64,000 bases of DNA from Fratercula arctica. Lineage: Eukaryota > Chordata > Aves > Charadriiformes > Alcidae. The number at the start of each line of letters is the position of its first letter. Positions within the stretch are counted from its first letter, which is position 1. The DNA lies in contig CANTUZ010000023.1 of assembly GCA_947846985.1 (NCBI GenBank), forward strand, positions 3,367,677-3,431,676. Direction: 5' to 3'. Made by a program: the position numbers and the translations under genes. Positions 23,481 to 37,526 of the stretch are shown one piece after another. The notes below the pieces were generated by a model. That model ran no database searches. It saw only the letters and a program-made list of their open reading frames with translations, and was not told where the DNA came from.

Positions 23481-26400
23481 GGAAAACCTGGGACTTTCTT
23501 TTGAACTGCTTTTCCCCCAGCATTGATAGAGCTCTGTAACAACACTGCTGGTGGTTCTGGTTTACAGTTGAGTAAAGATCATTTTTTTGCCTTCTTTTCT
23601 CCAGAGCCTCTTGTCACTTACAAATGTCAGTATAATTATTTCAAATGGTATTTTTGCCCAGCAAAATCACAAATGTATAATTAGTTCCTTGCATAGGCAC
23701 TCTAGAAATAAGCAGATAAGCAGGTACAGTGCATGTCTTACCATTACCCTCACAAGGAAGCATTGCCCGATGGCTGCGGGTCAGTACTTTGATATGTTCT
23801 GATACACAGATCGCCATTAACCTTTGCAAAACAAGGAGTTGCAAAATCACAGCAACTGATTTCTAAAGTTAGGAACAAAAATTGTCATCTGTCAAACTAT
23901 GACATGAAATCAAGTCTACGCTCCCAAGATGAGCATTTATACCCTCGCAGGTCAGCTTTTCTCCTAGATAGTCAATTTTAAGCTTTTCCCATTGTCTTGA
24001 ATCTAATGCCCTCATTTAGGTGAGGTAGAAACTCAGAGCAGAGAGTTCAGACAGTACAAGAAGTTCTTACCTACCTCATCTGCACTCTTGCATTCTCAGA
24101 AACACAGTCTTCCATGGTTTTAACAGTTATCACAGGCAAAGGCAGCAGATACTGACTAAGGACTCAGAAGAACATTCATCAGTGTAAGTTACCAATTATC
24201 TGTCAAAAGACCTCTCAGTAGCAGATGAGCAAGAGAGAATTATTTGTTATGTTTATCTCCTTGCAAGAAAAATTGAACTTAATAAACATAATAGTCACAG
24301 CATGTAGGGAGAAAATTATACTCTTACTGCACACTAATTTGTTTTATTTATGCACCTTGCAATAAAGTAACCTCTCCAGAAAGAGTTCATTGCATCTGGC
24401 CATGAAGTGCCCAGCTGCTGGCTGCCCTGGGCTCATACCACAAAGATAAGAACTTCGTTTATACTGCAGGCCTTCCCTCCCCTTCTCCCTTTATTTCACT
24501 TTTCTAGCAGAAGAGGAACTATGTTTTACTTTGTAGGGTACGTTTCTGTTGATGATCCGCATGGCACACTGAAGTCCCACTGAAACCCTGCTTTTTGCCC
24601 TTAACCAGGGTGCTAGGCTCACACTGCTTGTTCATCACAAGCTGGGCTCCACTTGCTGCAAGAGTGCAAAACCAAATAGCTCATCATTCCATACTTGCTT
24701 CTGTGCTTAAAAAAAATACTATAGAGACTTTACAGTTGGGATGATACCACCTCTCTAACGTTACTTACAAGAGACTATTTGCATATGCAGCCAATCATGA
24801 GGTAACCATGGCAAACAACAGTTTTTAGCAAGAGATTTTGAATTTAAATATTCATTTGCCATTGAAGGTCACTTCACAGCTGCTTAACAGCAGTGGGTGC
24901 TAAGGCCCTTTGAGGTTCAACAACATGGTAAATGCAGGAGAGCAAGAGGAAAAGGAAAGAATCAAAAGGAAGAGAGACAGAGAAATTATAATGGCTTATA
25001 ATTTGTTTTCTTCTCACATTTATTCCCAAGGAATCAAAATACGGTAAGATAAGTATCAAGAGTGCCAAAGCATGAAAAGTTGTGAAAGACAGGCTAATTA
25101 TAGCCACCATTTAACAGATGGAAAAAACAAGACCATGACAGGCCAGCAAGTATAAAAATAGGGCTATATAAAGACCAGGGAAAAGTTGTATCCATGCATT
25201 TTGTCAACCTTCCTTCTCATCATTTAGTTTTGAAGCACAACTGGTTCATGTTTTCAAACATTTCCCTACAAGTAAAAGCAATTTAGTCTGCTAGAATAAT
25301 AATAATGGAAAGACACTAAGTATTCGTAATAAATTATCTCACATTCAGACTGAAAACCCTGTCTGCTTTAGCAAATCCCCCAGATACAGCGCATTGTTCC
25401 AGAAAGCTTGGAGACAAGGCTGTTTTCAGACTGAAAAAAGTTTAACTTACAAAATACTAAGAATGAAAAGCTTTAGTGAAATGGAATTGTTTCCCAAAAA
25501 GTTTCCAAAGCTGTTTTCTATACAAGTCTTGATATGAATTTTAAAAGTTTATCCAAAATTCCCAAACACTACTCTGCTTTGCTTTTTAATTTGGAAGGAC
25601 TGATCTCAAAAGACAAGTCTCCAGCAACTGGGTTTTAATCATGTCTGTGAGAAGAGGCCTCAAGCCTTCTTTTGTTAAAAAATACTTTGGGATGAGCACC
25701 CCTGAGACCTCATTCTCTGGTTTTATGCAGAATGAGCCCAGCACATTGACAGAGACAGTCCACCTCCCATTTCAGCCATGGTTTAGGGATGCAGTTCATG
25801 AGGTGTTTACACTGTCTCATAGTGCTAGAGGTAATCGTCTTACAGATCCAGCCCCCTGATGAGTCAAGCTCTGTAGGGCTACTGACGTCATGAGCCAAAT
25901 TGTTTCACACCAGGAAAGGGGCAGATTGCTAATATTGTTTAGACCAGTAACTATACAAAAATGAACAGAAAAGTCCATTTATACTAGTTTTGTTTCTGCC
26001 TAATAGGACTAAATAACTAGGCAACAAACAGGCCAGAAACCATCAGATCCTCAGACTTTCCAAGTTACTTTAGGGGAAGGGTCAAAAACAATATTTGGAA
26101 GTTATTTGAAAGGTCACTTTAAGGAGAAAGAGGGGAAAGTTTTCCCAAATGCTTGGCCTTCATGATTAATGAGCATGCTGAAGACAAACCCACATGCATT
26201 TCAGGAACAGATGGGCTTGTTTTGGCTTAGTTATCGCCAAAAAGTTTCCTTATTTCTAAACCCCAAACATTAGTTATTTCTCCCAAGTACCTGCTTCTCA
26301 GCATGAAGAGAAGGGGAAAGTGTAGGACCAGAGGAAGACACCTCCTGATTCTAGGAAGTGAGACAGACACATAAGAAGAAATAGATGGAGACAGGTAGCC

Positions 26401-29400
26401 CCCGAGCAGGGCTTTTTTGTATTCATGTAAAAGCCGCAGCCATACTGCTGCAGTAGAGAAGCCTCAGAAGTGTTTGTAACAGTCCTGCGACCCACGTGTG
26501 GTGCCAGCGGTGCCAGGGAACACACTAAACCGCTGGCTGTCCTTGTGCTCGCGGGGTGCCATCGGCTTCAGGAAAAGCACCACTGCAGCTGCAGTCAGGA
26601 CATCAAGTCTGCTTAGGAAATGAGGCAGATTTATGTTTACCTCAGTTTACTTTCCTGTGCTTTACTTGCCCATGATAATAATGAGGGTTCTCATTGTTAC
26701 TGAATGAGAATATTGAATCAATACTCAGCTCAGTATTGAAAAGAATTAAGAATTTCTTCTTTCCCTATTGTTACTTATTAGCTTCCCTACCTAGTTTACA
26801 GAATGGCAGACTACACTGAAAAGCAGCAGCAAATAAATCCCCCTCATTAGTAAGTTAACTGTTAGACAAACCCCAGCTTGACTTTGTCAAGTAAGAGTGG
26901 CTTCTCTTCCAGTTTTTAAAAAGGCAGAAAATATAGGCTGTACTGCCAAGATGCCAAATCAGATTTCAGCAGCAGGACAGACACAGTTTAGGATTAGATT
27001 CGGTCTGCTCTCCGCTCCTCAACCTTTGATGCAAACCCTTATGTCATCTAAACATCATCTGCATCTCAGGGCATTTACTGAAATCCACAGGGAGGCTGGA
27101 ATTTCTCTTAGTCCCTGGCTGCCCACAGCTCACCAGCTCTCCATATCCCCTGTGACACCCTTGAGGGTATCCAGCAGCAAAACAAGCAAGTGTGCATGGG
27201 TGGGAGGCAGAAAAGCACCAGGGCAGCAGCAGGATTTCAATGTTCAAGTTCCCCTTAAAATGCAAAGGGACAAGTTTGCAACACAGCAAGCAAAGACACA
27301 TGCAGACCAACAACCCCCATACATCCCACCACAGGATACAGAGGGATTGATAAGGCAAGAGTAGAGTTTTGCCAAATGTGTCTGTGGGAAGCCAATTCCT
27401 ATGAGTGGACTGAAGCAAATAGCATTGCAGATCCCCCAGCTAGCAGGAGAGTTTTTGCTGCCACTCCCCACCACACTTTTAAGCGGTTGTACTGATGAGA
27501 GACATAGAGGAAAAAGCCTCATAAAGCCACTTTGTGCTATCAGAATGGCATAAAGTGTGTCCTAAAAGCAATCTGGAACCTAGCTCAAACCTTCAGCTGC
27601 CAGAATTGAGCCAAGACACATTTTAGGACCAAGAGTATCCTGTCCTTGTGGTTGATATTTTTAGGATGAAACCTTATTGTGCCTCAATTTTCTTTTTGTA
27701 ACACAAGCATAGTATCTCCCTCCTCTTGCAGGTGTATTGTAAAGGCATGCATGAAATAACAGAAAGCAGTTCTGGCTGCTGTATACCTGCACTATGAAAA
27801 TGAGTGAAGACCCCAGCCGAGACCAGGGAAAGCCACAGGAAGAACGTGGACCTTGAAGTGAAACAGGAATAGCAGTAAATTGGTCCTGTAGCTAATAAGT
27901 GCTGCTAGGCACTGCACGAAACCATAGCAACAGTCCCAGCCATATATCTGGTCCACGAGCTCTCCCAGCTGACAAAAGCAGTGGCAGGGCCCAGAGGCAG
28001 GCAGAGTTCCTAAAAGCAGAAGGAGAGAACACAACAGGGATTGTTCTGCTTTTAAAGATAAGATGCTGCTTTCCTCTCATGCGCTTTGCTTGGGAGCAGC
28101 TCACAAGGTGGGGAATCGTCTTCGTCCACCAAGTTTGGTCCACTTTCCCTTTGTGCTGCCTGTGATAAACCAGCAATATTTGTATCTTGCAGCAAACTCC
28201 AGGGACTTCTAAGGAGCTATAAGCATGTAGTAGACTAGCTTCCTGGAACCTGAAAAAGACCATTTCAGCCTTGATAAGCTCGTTCTGCATTTTATTTGAA
28301 GACAGATATGGGTGACATTTTTAAACTGTTTTTTCATAAAAAATGCAGATTGACATTTAAGTCTTTCTTAGAAATTGAAAATGGAAAAGTGTCAAGAGAT
28401 TGATTTCAAATACCTTGTTTCATTTCACTAATATTAGATTATGTATATTTACATATACTATATTTGATATCTTCTGTGATGGTTCAAAACTATAAAAGTA
28501 GTCTTTGATGGATCATAATACTTTTTATATCAACTTCAGTCTAGCAAAAGAATTGAAACTTCCATTTTGTATTCTATTTCAACAAATTGCATTTCCGAAA
28601 GATCAAGATTTCTCACATGTTGAAAATACCACTTTCCTACCCAGGTCTATTTAAAATTGACTTATAGACAGGTATTGTAGCTATCGACCTAACTTAGACA
28701 AAATGAGTTCTGAGTATTTCTGCATATCTTATTTGTGTTGCACTTGTACCAGCTTGCTAAAAACAACATCAACAAAATAAATATCTTGTCCTGACAGAGA
28801 ACACTCGAGGTAAGGTTTTCTTTAAGCAAAGAGGAGGTTTGTACATGAAATAACTTAAGTAAAAGTCTCTAAGTGAAATATTCCAGTAGAGAAGGTACTC
28901 TCTACCAGGAGAGTGAAAGGAAAGCCTTAGTATTCATTTGAAAAGCAGTTTAGTCTCAGTGGTAATGCACATATTGTAACACTGAAGACAGAAGTGAGAG
29001 TTTTGAGATACCAAGGTGTCCACTGAAGTCAGCATGAGGTCTGTTATCTCCACAACCTTCCCAGTCTCTCTGGTGGCAACCCTTAAAGCTGGCTGCTCCT
29101 CAGAGCTGACATTGAGGGCAGAATTCAATAACTGCTTTCCAAGGATACCATGAATATAAAGAAGCCCTTGTCTTCTTTACAATTATAGATGCTGAGGGCC
29201 AATCTGGAACCCAGTGCTTTAGCAGTCATGCTGTATCCCACTTCAGAAAAGCATTTAAGGAAGTGCCTAAATCCCTCTTCACAAGAGCTTGTCATTAAAT
29301 AAATACTTGCTGTGCTGAACTGAGGACAGCAAAAGAATGCAAAAGGTAAGGTACAAAGAATGACCAGATCATATCGTGATTATTTTTAAAGACTAATATC

Positions 29401-32400
29401 AGTATTGCTTCTTATTTTATAGAGGTGCCTCTTTTCCCTCAAATCTTTCTTATTCTTTTTCTCATTATGCAGTAGTGCAGTGCACTTAACCACAAGCTGA
29501 GAAAACCCTTTCCTCTCTCCCCTTTCTTAGTCCTTGAATCTCAGGCTTTTAAAATCTAATTTGAGATGCCAGGGATCCATGTTTAGCTGCCATCCCTGAA
29601 GATGGAGTACAGGCAATAGAAGACACCCAGCCCATTAGACAACGTTGTACTTAGCTCCCTGAAGACTGTGCTCAAAAAAAGAAAGTATAGACTTTTAAGG
29701 CTAATTGCTTCCAAAATATACTCCCCATTCTCTCTCATTATAGCCCCTCTAGGGATAAATTCAGTAAAACAACTAGTGATATTTAGGTAGCTGACGTTTA
29801 GCAGACTATGCAGTGAGACTGTGGAAAATAGTCCCCAGGCATTTTTGTCACCCAGCTGTTAGAAAGTTTAAGTTCCATGAAAATACACCTCCCTGGCAGC
29901 CTCTCAGTCATTGTCCTCTCAAGCTTCATAGTGACCCATTTCTGGACCTGTATTCATTTACCTCTACCACAGAAACTCCCTTACAAGCCATTTCCTCTAA
30001 CATCTGTTAGTCTACCAGATGACACATTCAGGAATCCACATCTTGCCATTTTCTGAACTCTAGCTCAAGGATTCCCATTACCCACTGCACAGACTCCAGC
30101 TCCGTCACTGATGCAGAATTGAAAAATCAATACTATTTTGGGGAAAAAGCTTTGATAAATAAACAGGGTATTTTAAAACAAAGCTGAGATTCTAGGCTGG
30201 AGAGACAGAGAACTTACCCAGTCACCAGCAATCGCCACCACTGCCCTGGAAAACAGTTCCTAATATAGTACTGTCAAATCTACTGACTATGTGAGATCTA
30301 TGAGAACTGCTGTTCTACTTATAGTCCAAACTCACAGCTTACAGCAGAAAATTTTGTACAGGGCCAAGTTCATGAGAGCTGGGTCTTTCAGTTAAACAGC
30401 TAAAGCAAAAAATCAAGGTTTCCTGATAGCAGAGAACAGCTTGAAACTAGACAAGCACATGGAAGAAACAAAAATTCCTCTACCCCCTCAAAATTTATTT
30501 ACAATAAACGGTATTTCTTTGAGCAATATCATGGCTGTTTTAGGATGATTGATTTTCAATCTTTGGCCTGGCAAGATGTTTTCTATGCTACTGCTGTTAA
30601 TTTGACAGCCTTGCTTTCCTTGTCTGAAAAAAAAAAAATGTCTGACCACTCTTGCTTTTGCTGCTTTTAGCCTGTTAAACTGTGAGATACTCAGATCAGC
30701 AAGCTATTGCTGCTATCCTGGCTGTGTGTTTTACTACAGCAGAGATGGGGGGAGGGAGGGGCATTTTAAGTAGAGCCATGGTGTTTTAAGACTTCTGTTT
30801 GCACACATTAATTGGGATTAGCCTAACATTTATTCTACTTACAGCTCAAAGCCCACTGTTAAGGAACACATGTCAAGTTCTTCAGGAAAAACAACTAGGC
30901 TAGGAATTTAATTGCTTGCACTTTTTTGCCTGAAGAACTTCTATTTTGAAGTCAAACCCCTCATGTTATCTAGTTTATGACATTTATTGTCCTAAAAGAA
31001 ATTAGAACCAAACAGTTTACTGTGGGGACCAGACTTTCATGAAAGAGACTGATCAGAGGACAATGGGCTACTGTAACAGTATGACACTGGGAAGAAGCAG
31101 GGAGAGGTCCAAGTAATCCCTCAAAATAACAGCAGCGGGGCATAGCACATCAGTACGTGTTTAAGTCAAGAGTAGATATTTTTCTTTTAATTCAGTGATG
31201 AATATTCTGGTGGTGCTTGCTGAATTCTTTAAAAAGTTGTCAAGACATTTTACTGGGCTTTGCATGCTGTATGCCAAGTACAGTCCATTGGCACTGTCCT
31301 ACCCAGTTCCTTTGTATGTTCCATACCTAACAAGGCACCTGACATTCCTAAATGCTTTGCCTTAGAAGGCAACTTTCGGTTCTCTAATCAGCTATACCAT
31401 ATCTATTAGCCTGAAAATTGCCTCACTTAACATCTTCAATGCCACTAATATGGTTTTAAATAGTTTCCCCAGCTTTGATATCTGTGGCAGGGCTAATTGC
31501 TACTCTGTTTGTCACATTTCAGATGGCACTGAGAGCACTTTATTTAAAAATAAAGAAAAATGGCCACAGCTCCAAAGAAGTCAACCTGAACAGAAAAATG
31601 GGAAAGTAATAACTTATGAGTGTAAGAACACTGGTATATCCTAACAGAGCTTTGGTGCCCTTATACAATGAACCTAATGAGATCTTATTTTCTTTCAGAA
31701 GTCTCACCCTCCTTTTCTTAGCCGACACTTTCAAAGCATGAAAGGATGCCGAAGAGATCTGAGCACTGCAGTTTCCCAAAAGGACAGGTGTTGGCCTAAG
31801 GCTGTTTCTATTATAACAAACACTGTAGCCTCCAAGGCTGGAGCCTGGGAAAACACTGGAGTTCCAGAGGAGAAACAGGAGTGTTTGGGATTGTGAGAGA
31901 ACACATGCCTACCCTAGTCGCTTTCCCCCACCACTTCAAAAAGAGAAAGTTAAGGCAGACATGCAGAGATACCAGATCCAAAGCTTGGTATTACACTACT
32001 AATCTGCAAACTAGAAAACTGGCCCCAAGTCTTCAAGCAATATGAAAAAATACTGTTTTATTTAAACAAGTGTAAATTGGTTTTTGAAAATCATCTTCAT
32101 TCTGAGCTTGCAAAGTCACCTTAAAAATTTGTCACTGATGTAACATGTTAGTTGTCAGATTATTTTTTTTTCCTTATTTGATTTAAGCCACTCCCAAGGC
32201 ATTAGTGTCCCCCCACAACCTTGCAGCTAGAGGACTATCAGTGTTAGTCCAGGGATTTTGTTTAAGTGACACTGTCAAAGGAGAGCTCAATCTTAGCTCC
32301 TTCACACAACCCAGTGCAGGGTTTTCTTTTCTACATGCTGCTCCCCCTTACCACCTGCCCTAGAGAGAGCACATCTGCACTTCCACACACAGGTGGGCTC

Positions 32401-33172
32401 TCTATGGAGTGTGACAATCAATCCAGAAATCAAAGGCTCAACAATTGGTAAGTTTTCCCAACTCTTTCTGGTAATCATTTTGCATGGTATAGGAAGGACA
32501 GCAAAACCCAGCAGCAGCATGCCTTTTGCAATCCTCTAATTCTGTATAAGCTGCATTGAAAATGCCATTTGGAATTCTTCACAACTTACTAATGAGTCAT
32601 GTACTTCCCAATGAAAGATCATGAAGACCCTCTTGTCAAACTACAGCTTAACTAATATTTCATGCAACACTACCCCCCCTAAGGCTGACCTATTTGCTTG
32701 GTGTAGACTGAGGATGCAATCCCTGACAACTGGGTCTTGCCATTTAAAAGTGTAATCAATGATGACATTATTAGGAGCATGAAGCCTAAGTGTCATTAAT
32801 TGTTAATGAGGGAAGTTTAGCTTTCAGGTGCTGTAGCTAGCAAATAAAAAATCTGAGCAGCTATTTGCTGTATGTGGCAAATTGTGTTACTGCAAAAAGC
32901 ACTACCAAGGCTTTGAGGCCCCCAAAGCATGTCCTAATTTACTTTTTTTAAAATAGTAAAGGGAAAGGGTTCTCCAGCTTTTGAAAAACAGTGCAGGAAT
33001 ATACTGTTGGAGAAAATTAAAGGGCAACTTCAAGGTAGTCTGAAAATCCTACAAAAGCAGCTCTGCACTCCCCCAGCTGGCTGACTTGCAGTAGTTAACC
33101 AGCAAACAGCTACATTTCTCACCCGATTGCTTAAACTCTTCAGTGGGGTTGAATAAACTAAGCACAGCTCAC
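23481..33172. other. Long repeat-poor unique DNA, no supported gene
   Basis: Only isolated splice-like signals were found: a GTAAGT donor on the minus strand near 30215 with a 28-base candidate, and a GTAAGT donor on the plus strand at 32451 with a 53-base candidate. A 155-codon plus frame at 26897-27364 is opposed by 124- and 92-codon minus frames and carries no motif or splice support. A small cluster of CpGs lies at about 26.47-26.57 kb but has no further promoter evidence. Confidence 0.5.
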
Positions 33173-33282
33173 CTCACGATTCCCTTCAGAAATCACCTTC
33201 TTGTTAACATCACCCTTATTTTGAAAAGGCAATAATATCTGCTTGTAGCACATCCAACAGCAATGCACCAGCATGCAGGGTA
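33173..33282 (-). CDS. Candidate internal exon, unidentified
   Basis: The minus-strand acceptor is strong (AGTCAGTCTCTCTCCAG) and the donor is consensus (CGTGAG|GTGAGC). The frame open across the exon is phase 1 to 0: two bases, then 36 codons. It starts PCMLVHCCWMCYKQILLPFQ and ends in the charged stretch KGDVNKKVISEGNRE. Four cysteines and two histidines crowd the first 12 residues, but their spacing matches no zinc-binding or secreted-domain pattern I know. The start phase fits the 37.5 kb candidate and the end phase fits the 11.4 kb candidate. Unrecognised, and may be a decoy. Confidence 0.27.
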
Positions 33283-36200
33283 CTGGAGAGAGACTGACTC
33301 TTCCACAAACAACTTTCAGTTCATATAAGCAAATGACATGGGAAATCAAAGACAAACCATAAGGTACACAGCTTGCAGCAAAACTAAAATAGTCAGTTCA
33401 GCTGAAGTTTCCATGAAGTGCCTAAATAGGAAATCTTCATTTCTAATGCCTAAGTAAAATGCAAGGCTGAATGGCAAACCTTAGGAGGGACATTTTTGTT
33501 TATACAATTTGGAGTTTGTGTCCAAGACTCAGCAAGCAAAACGTGGGCTTGATGACCAAAGTCATGGCTTCTGCTCTTCTCTTCACTGGTGGTTTCCAGG
33601 GACAATAAAGTTAATTTAGTGCTCAAACCCTCCCTGAGGGTCACTACAATTTAACAGAAGAAACAACAACCATTTTCATTAATTTCTCCTGTGAGGCTTG
33701 ATACAAACAATACAGTTTGATACCACTGTGATAAGACCTTCACCTTCATCTGATATGCTGCTGTAGCAAATCCTGCCATATGCACAAGGGCCCCCAGAAA
33801 GGAGAGGCTAGACTTATCTCATGCTTTGTGTCAACCAGTTATAGTAATATTTTGCTTATATACTGGTGTCAACCAGTACTGTAACGCTTTTGTTTCCCAG
33901 CTTTGTGAGGAAATAAAAACATGTTCCATCACCTACTGCTCTCCATCATTTGGAATAAACTTTGTGAAGGACAAAAGAACAGAACCAGAATGCTAAAGAT
34001 GGCACCATTGCAAATGTTGTACAATAGAAGAGCAAGCTTTTCCAGTGTCCAAATTTTATCCTGATGTATATCTAAACATCTAATATGCAGGAAATTTCTA
34101 GTGAAATTAAATAACTCAGTGGTTCTAGCATAGCTTGATAGTTTAACAGGGACCATATAAGGTTGAAAAAACATTTATTTCTTCAGCCTTAAAATCTCCA
34201 CAAGGTTTTTATTTTCCAGGCTCCAGCCTGAGTCCCCAGACAACTACTGCCAGTGAAGATGAAGAAACACATTTTTGGGTTTTGTTTGTCTCAAAGCAGC
34301 AGATGATTATGAATCACAGTCACATTTTGCAAAGCTAATGAGTGTAACTGATACATGGTGGTCCTCTTTCAGATGGCAGGAATTGTGGGAGGAGAAAGAG
34401 CATTCACTATGAGGTACAACGCAAATTGTCATGCCAGCTGAATCCAGCCAGACTGAATGCAGGAGGACTTAAATAACTTGCATGTATGTCAGGTGCCCAT
34501 GTTCATCTGGTGAACACTGGAGCAGGCACGTTATTTTTAAACCACAAAGACACATGACGTGTACCACATATGCCAGATAGTCCAACTTACTAGCTAACAC
34601 CAGTTTGAGCTCATTTAACTTGGAAAGTGAAAGATGAACTGCACAGGCATAACTAATTCTGACACGGAAAGGGCATTTCCTCACTTCCAGGTGAGTTTTA
34701 CTAAACTAGCAGTTAAATATATGTAAAAACGTATCATATAGCATTCCCTTAAGCTGTCCCTTAGATAGACCATAGTACACCAGAAATGTCCGTGAACTGA
34801 GAGAGAACTTAGATGTAACCAGGTTATTTGCTTTTCATTCTATCATGCCTGTAGCTCCCCCTCACATGTCTCCCTGTCCTGAAAGAAATTTCTGCAAAAT
34901 TACCACATGACTACATGCCAAATTGTCTTGCAATTGGACATCTCTCCACAGATAGTTTTCTAATATCTGTCCTCCTAAACACTGAAAGGATGCAACATCT
35001 AAACAATCCATCTTTTCTGCTTTGATCTGAATGTTCTCACATAAATATTAAGTGTCCAAATCTCAGCCCCATCAAAGTTATGTCTACAGTTTGTTTGTAT
35101 CTCAATTCAGCATTATATTAGGTTGCTATCCTGAGGCTCTGTGGTATAATCCTTGTTATTTACTTTCTGGTTTCCTATTCAAATCCAGGCTTATTTTCCT
35201 CTTACAAGTCACTTGCTTTTTTTAATTTTGCAATTCATTCTCAACAGCTGCAGAAGATTGCCCTGAATATAAAGTAACTGCCTCTAAAGTTATCCACAAA
35301 TCCATAAACATCTTAGCTAGGATGCAAATAACTTAGGCTTCCTTGCTGCATCTTCTTTAGAGAGAAATGTCAGGTTGAGGTCACTGACATTTTTCCTCCA
35401 ACAGGAAGAGGAACTTATTTGTGCATATTGTGTGGGGCAGGGAAAGAGTACACAGGGCAAAAATCCAGCTATAGGGCAGTATTTTCAAAGCCGACTTTGC
35501 ATATTTTTCATTCTGTACCAGACACTTGACCCATCATCCCCTAGAACCACCTCTGCTAACTTCAGCAGGTTCTAGCTTGGGTCCTGGGAGCACCAGTGCC
35601 AGGAGCCTAAAAGAGAATAAACTCTATTCTTGCAAATTCATGAGGTGTGGGTATTTTAGATTGGCTTTGGAAGAGGAATTGAACGTTATCTGAACTAAAC
35701 CTGAGCTAAGTAACAAAAGCATTAAGCAGGATTAGCAGCAAAGCACGGGCCTTAGGAATTGCAACAGTTTTAAACACAAGTTCAAACTATCCAAATATAG
35801 ATTGGCTTGAGGCAGAAGTCTGTATCTGAAGGCAACTGCAGGGAAGTCTGGTACCAGTACAGACTTCACACTATAGTAACTGAAACAAGACAGCCCTTCC
35901 CCCCGAAACTGTCTCCAAATGTTCAGAGATAGAAAAATATGCACTTTATGCTCTGCTCCTAATCCTACTACCTGCCCCCCTTAAAATGGGTTTGTCCCTC
36001 TTAGCACTTGGGCGATATTAAAGTGTTAACATTGCAATGTTTTTCAAAAGAAAAAGAGGGAGGGCTAGACCCCCAAGATTTCAAAAATACCTGCTGGGTA
36101 TGAGCACATTTCAGAAGACTCTCATAAGAGGCTCAAATGTCCAAAGACATTGATTCTGAAAGGCATTCAAATTATATATGACCCCAATGTTAAAGAACTC

Positions 36201-37482
36201 CATAACCTTAAAAACTTGAGATGTTGGCTGATGGTCACTTTTGCAAGCCTGCCCCCAAATTCTACCAAAAACTGACTTTGCACACCTGCTAGATAGCCTC
36301 ACCAAGGGGCATCGCTTGGGGCACCAGTTTTGCACTGCATTGTTCCAGCAGGATCTGTGTGCATGTATGAGCGCAGTGATGTATGAGACTGAGGCACATA
36401 ATCGGAGCAACAGTTCAGTCTGTTGATATATTAGTGTAATACTCTGGATGATGCAGGAGTATCAGAACAGGCCCATCTGATAACATGTACAAGTAATTCA
36501 TCACCAGAATGAGTTGCTTCAATGATGTATTACTCAGGAAAAAAGAATGCACCATCTAAGGGGGGAAACAGGTCCAGCAAAAGAGGAAGCTGTTTATTTC
36601 TAGGATGAAATATTCACAGAACCTAAAGGGCAGCTTTGTCACCAAAACATTGGCACTGTGCAAAAATACATGAGGTACATCCCCTCTCTTCATTCGCACC
36701 CCCAGGTACAAATCTAGTTAGTTGACCACTGGGAACAAAAGAAACTTCATTTCATATGCACTAGAACCACAAACCTGAGCGCTGCATTCAAAATTCATAT
36801 TGAGAATCCCCTCGGATTTCTTCAGAGTGTGGGATCTGCAGTTTAAGCACTTTACAACTTTGCAGATTAAAATAAATTCAATGAAGTGTTTTTTAATTTC
36901 TTATTCTGTATTGATTTGCTTCTTTCTTTTGGCTTTTTGAGCCTATTTAATTTAGTCCAAACTAATCCAGTTGGCTAGTGGGAGGAACAGAAGGGAGGGG
37001 AGAAGAGCCTCTTCCCTAATAAATCCGGAGTGGCTTGCATTTGCTAATATCTGCTGTATATAAGTTCTTTGTATCTGCAGAGATGACAGTACGGTGTACC
37101 GAGAAATGATTTTGAAGTAGTAATTTAAACCCTATACAATAATGACTCCAAGAGATAAATAATTAATGTTTCACATTTTTTCAGTGCTTTTCATCTCAAG
37201 GAGTCTCCAGGCTCCTTGCAGTCTTTATAATTGACAAGAATCAATTCACTCAGTGTTCACACATATCCATCTAAACAGAACACGGACTCTGCTAAAGAGC
37301 ACGCTAGGCACAGCAGAAAAAGCTTGGACTGGAAGTGAAGAATGTCTCATAGCAGAGGAGGCTTCAGGAGACAGAAGACTTGGCCAAACTGGAATTTGGC
37401 TGGAAATCAGGTTTTATTATCTGCATATTTGCAAAAGGTGCCACTGAGTGGTTTAAAAATTCAGGTTTGTCTTACTGCTCAC
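33283..37482. other. Unique DNA, no supported gene
   Basis: A plus-strand pyrimidine tract ending TCCAACAG at 35404 precedes an open frame that closes at 35575, like a last exon (EEELICAYCVGQGKSTQGKN...). It has no partner exons and is not called. A consensus plus donor (TTCCAG|GTGAGT) at about 34690 has no good acceptor before it. Confidence 0.45.
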
Positions 37483-37526
37483 CTGATGTAGGTAAGCTGG
37501 TAAAGGAAATAGATGCCTCTTCTAAA
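37483..37526 (-). CDS. Candidate short internal exon, unidentified
   Basis: The exon is 44 bases, with a good acceptor (GTTTGGCCTCTGACTAACAG) and a consensus donor (ACATCAG|GTGAGC) on the minus strand. Two of three frames are open: one gives LEEASISFTSLPTS (phase 2 to 1), the other FRRGIYFLYQLTYI (phase 0 to 2). The first would join the 41.2 kb candidate upstream and the 33.2 kb candidate downstream. With so short an exon the open frames carry little weight; the case rests on the splice sites. Confidence 0.22.

Noticed and set aside
26897..27364. 155-codon plus frame, the longest in the window
   Set aside because: No motif, no paired splice sites, opposed by 124- and 92-codon minus frames, and Gln/Pro/Ser-rich in a low-complexity way; likely chance.
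32399..32451. Plus-strand candidate (VGSLWSVTINPEIKGSTI) with a GTAAGT donor
   Set aside because: More than one frame is open, the acceptor is only fair and no partner exons were found.
35405..35575. Plus-strand last-exon-like frame after a strong acceptor
   Set aside because: No upstream exon with matching phase could be found.
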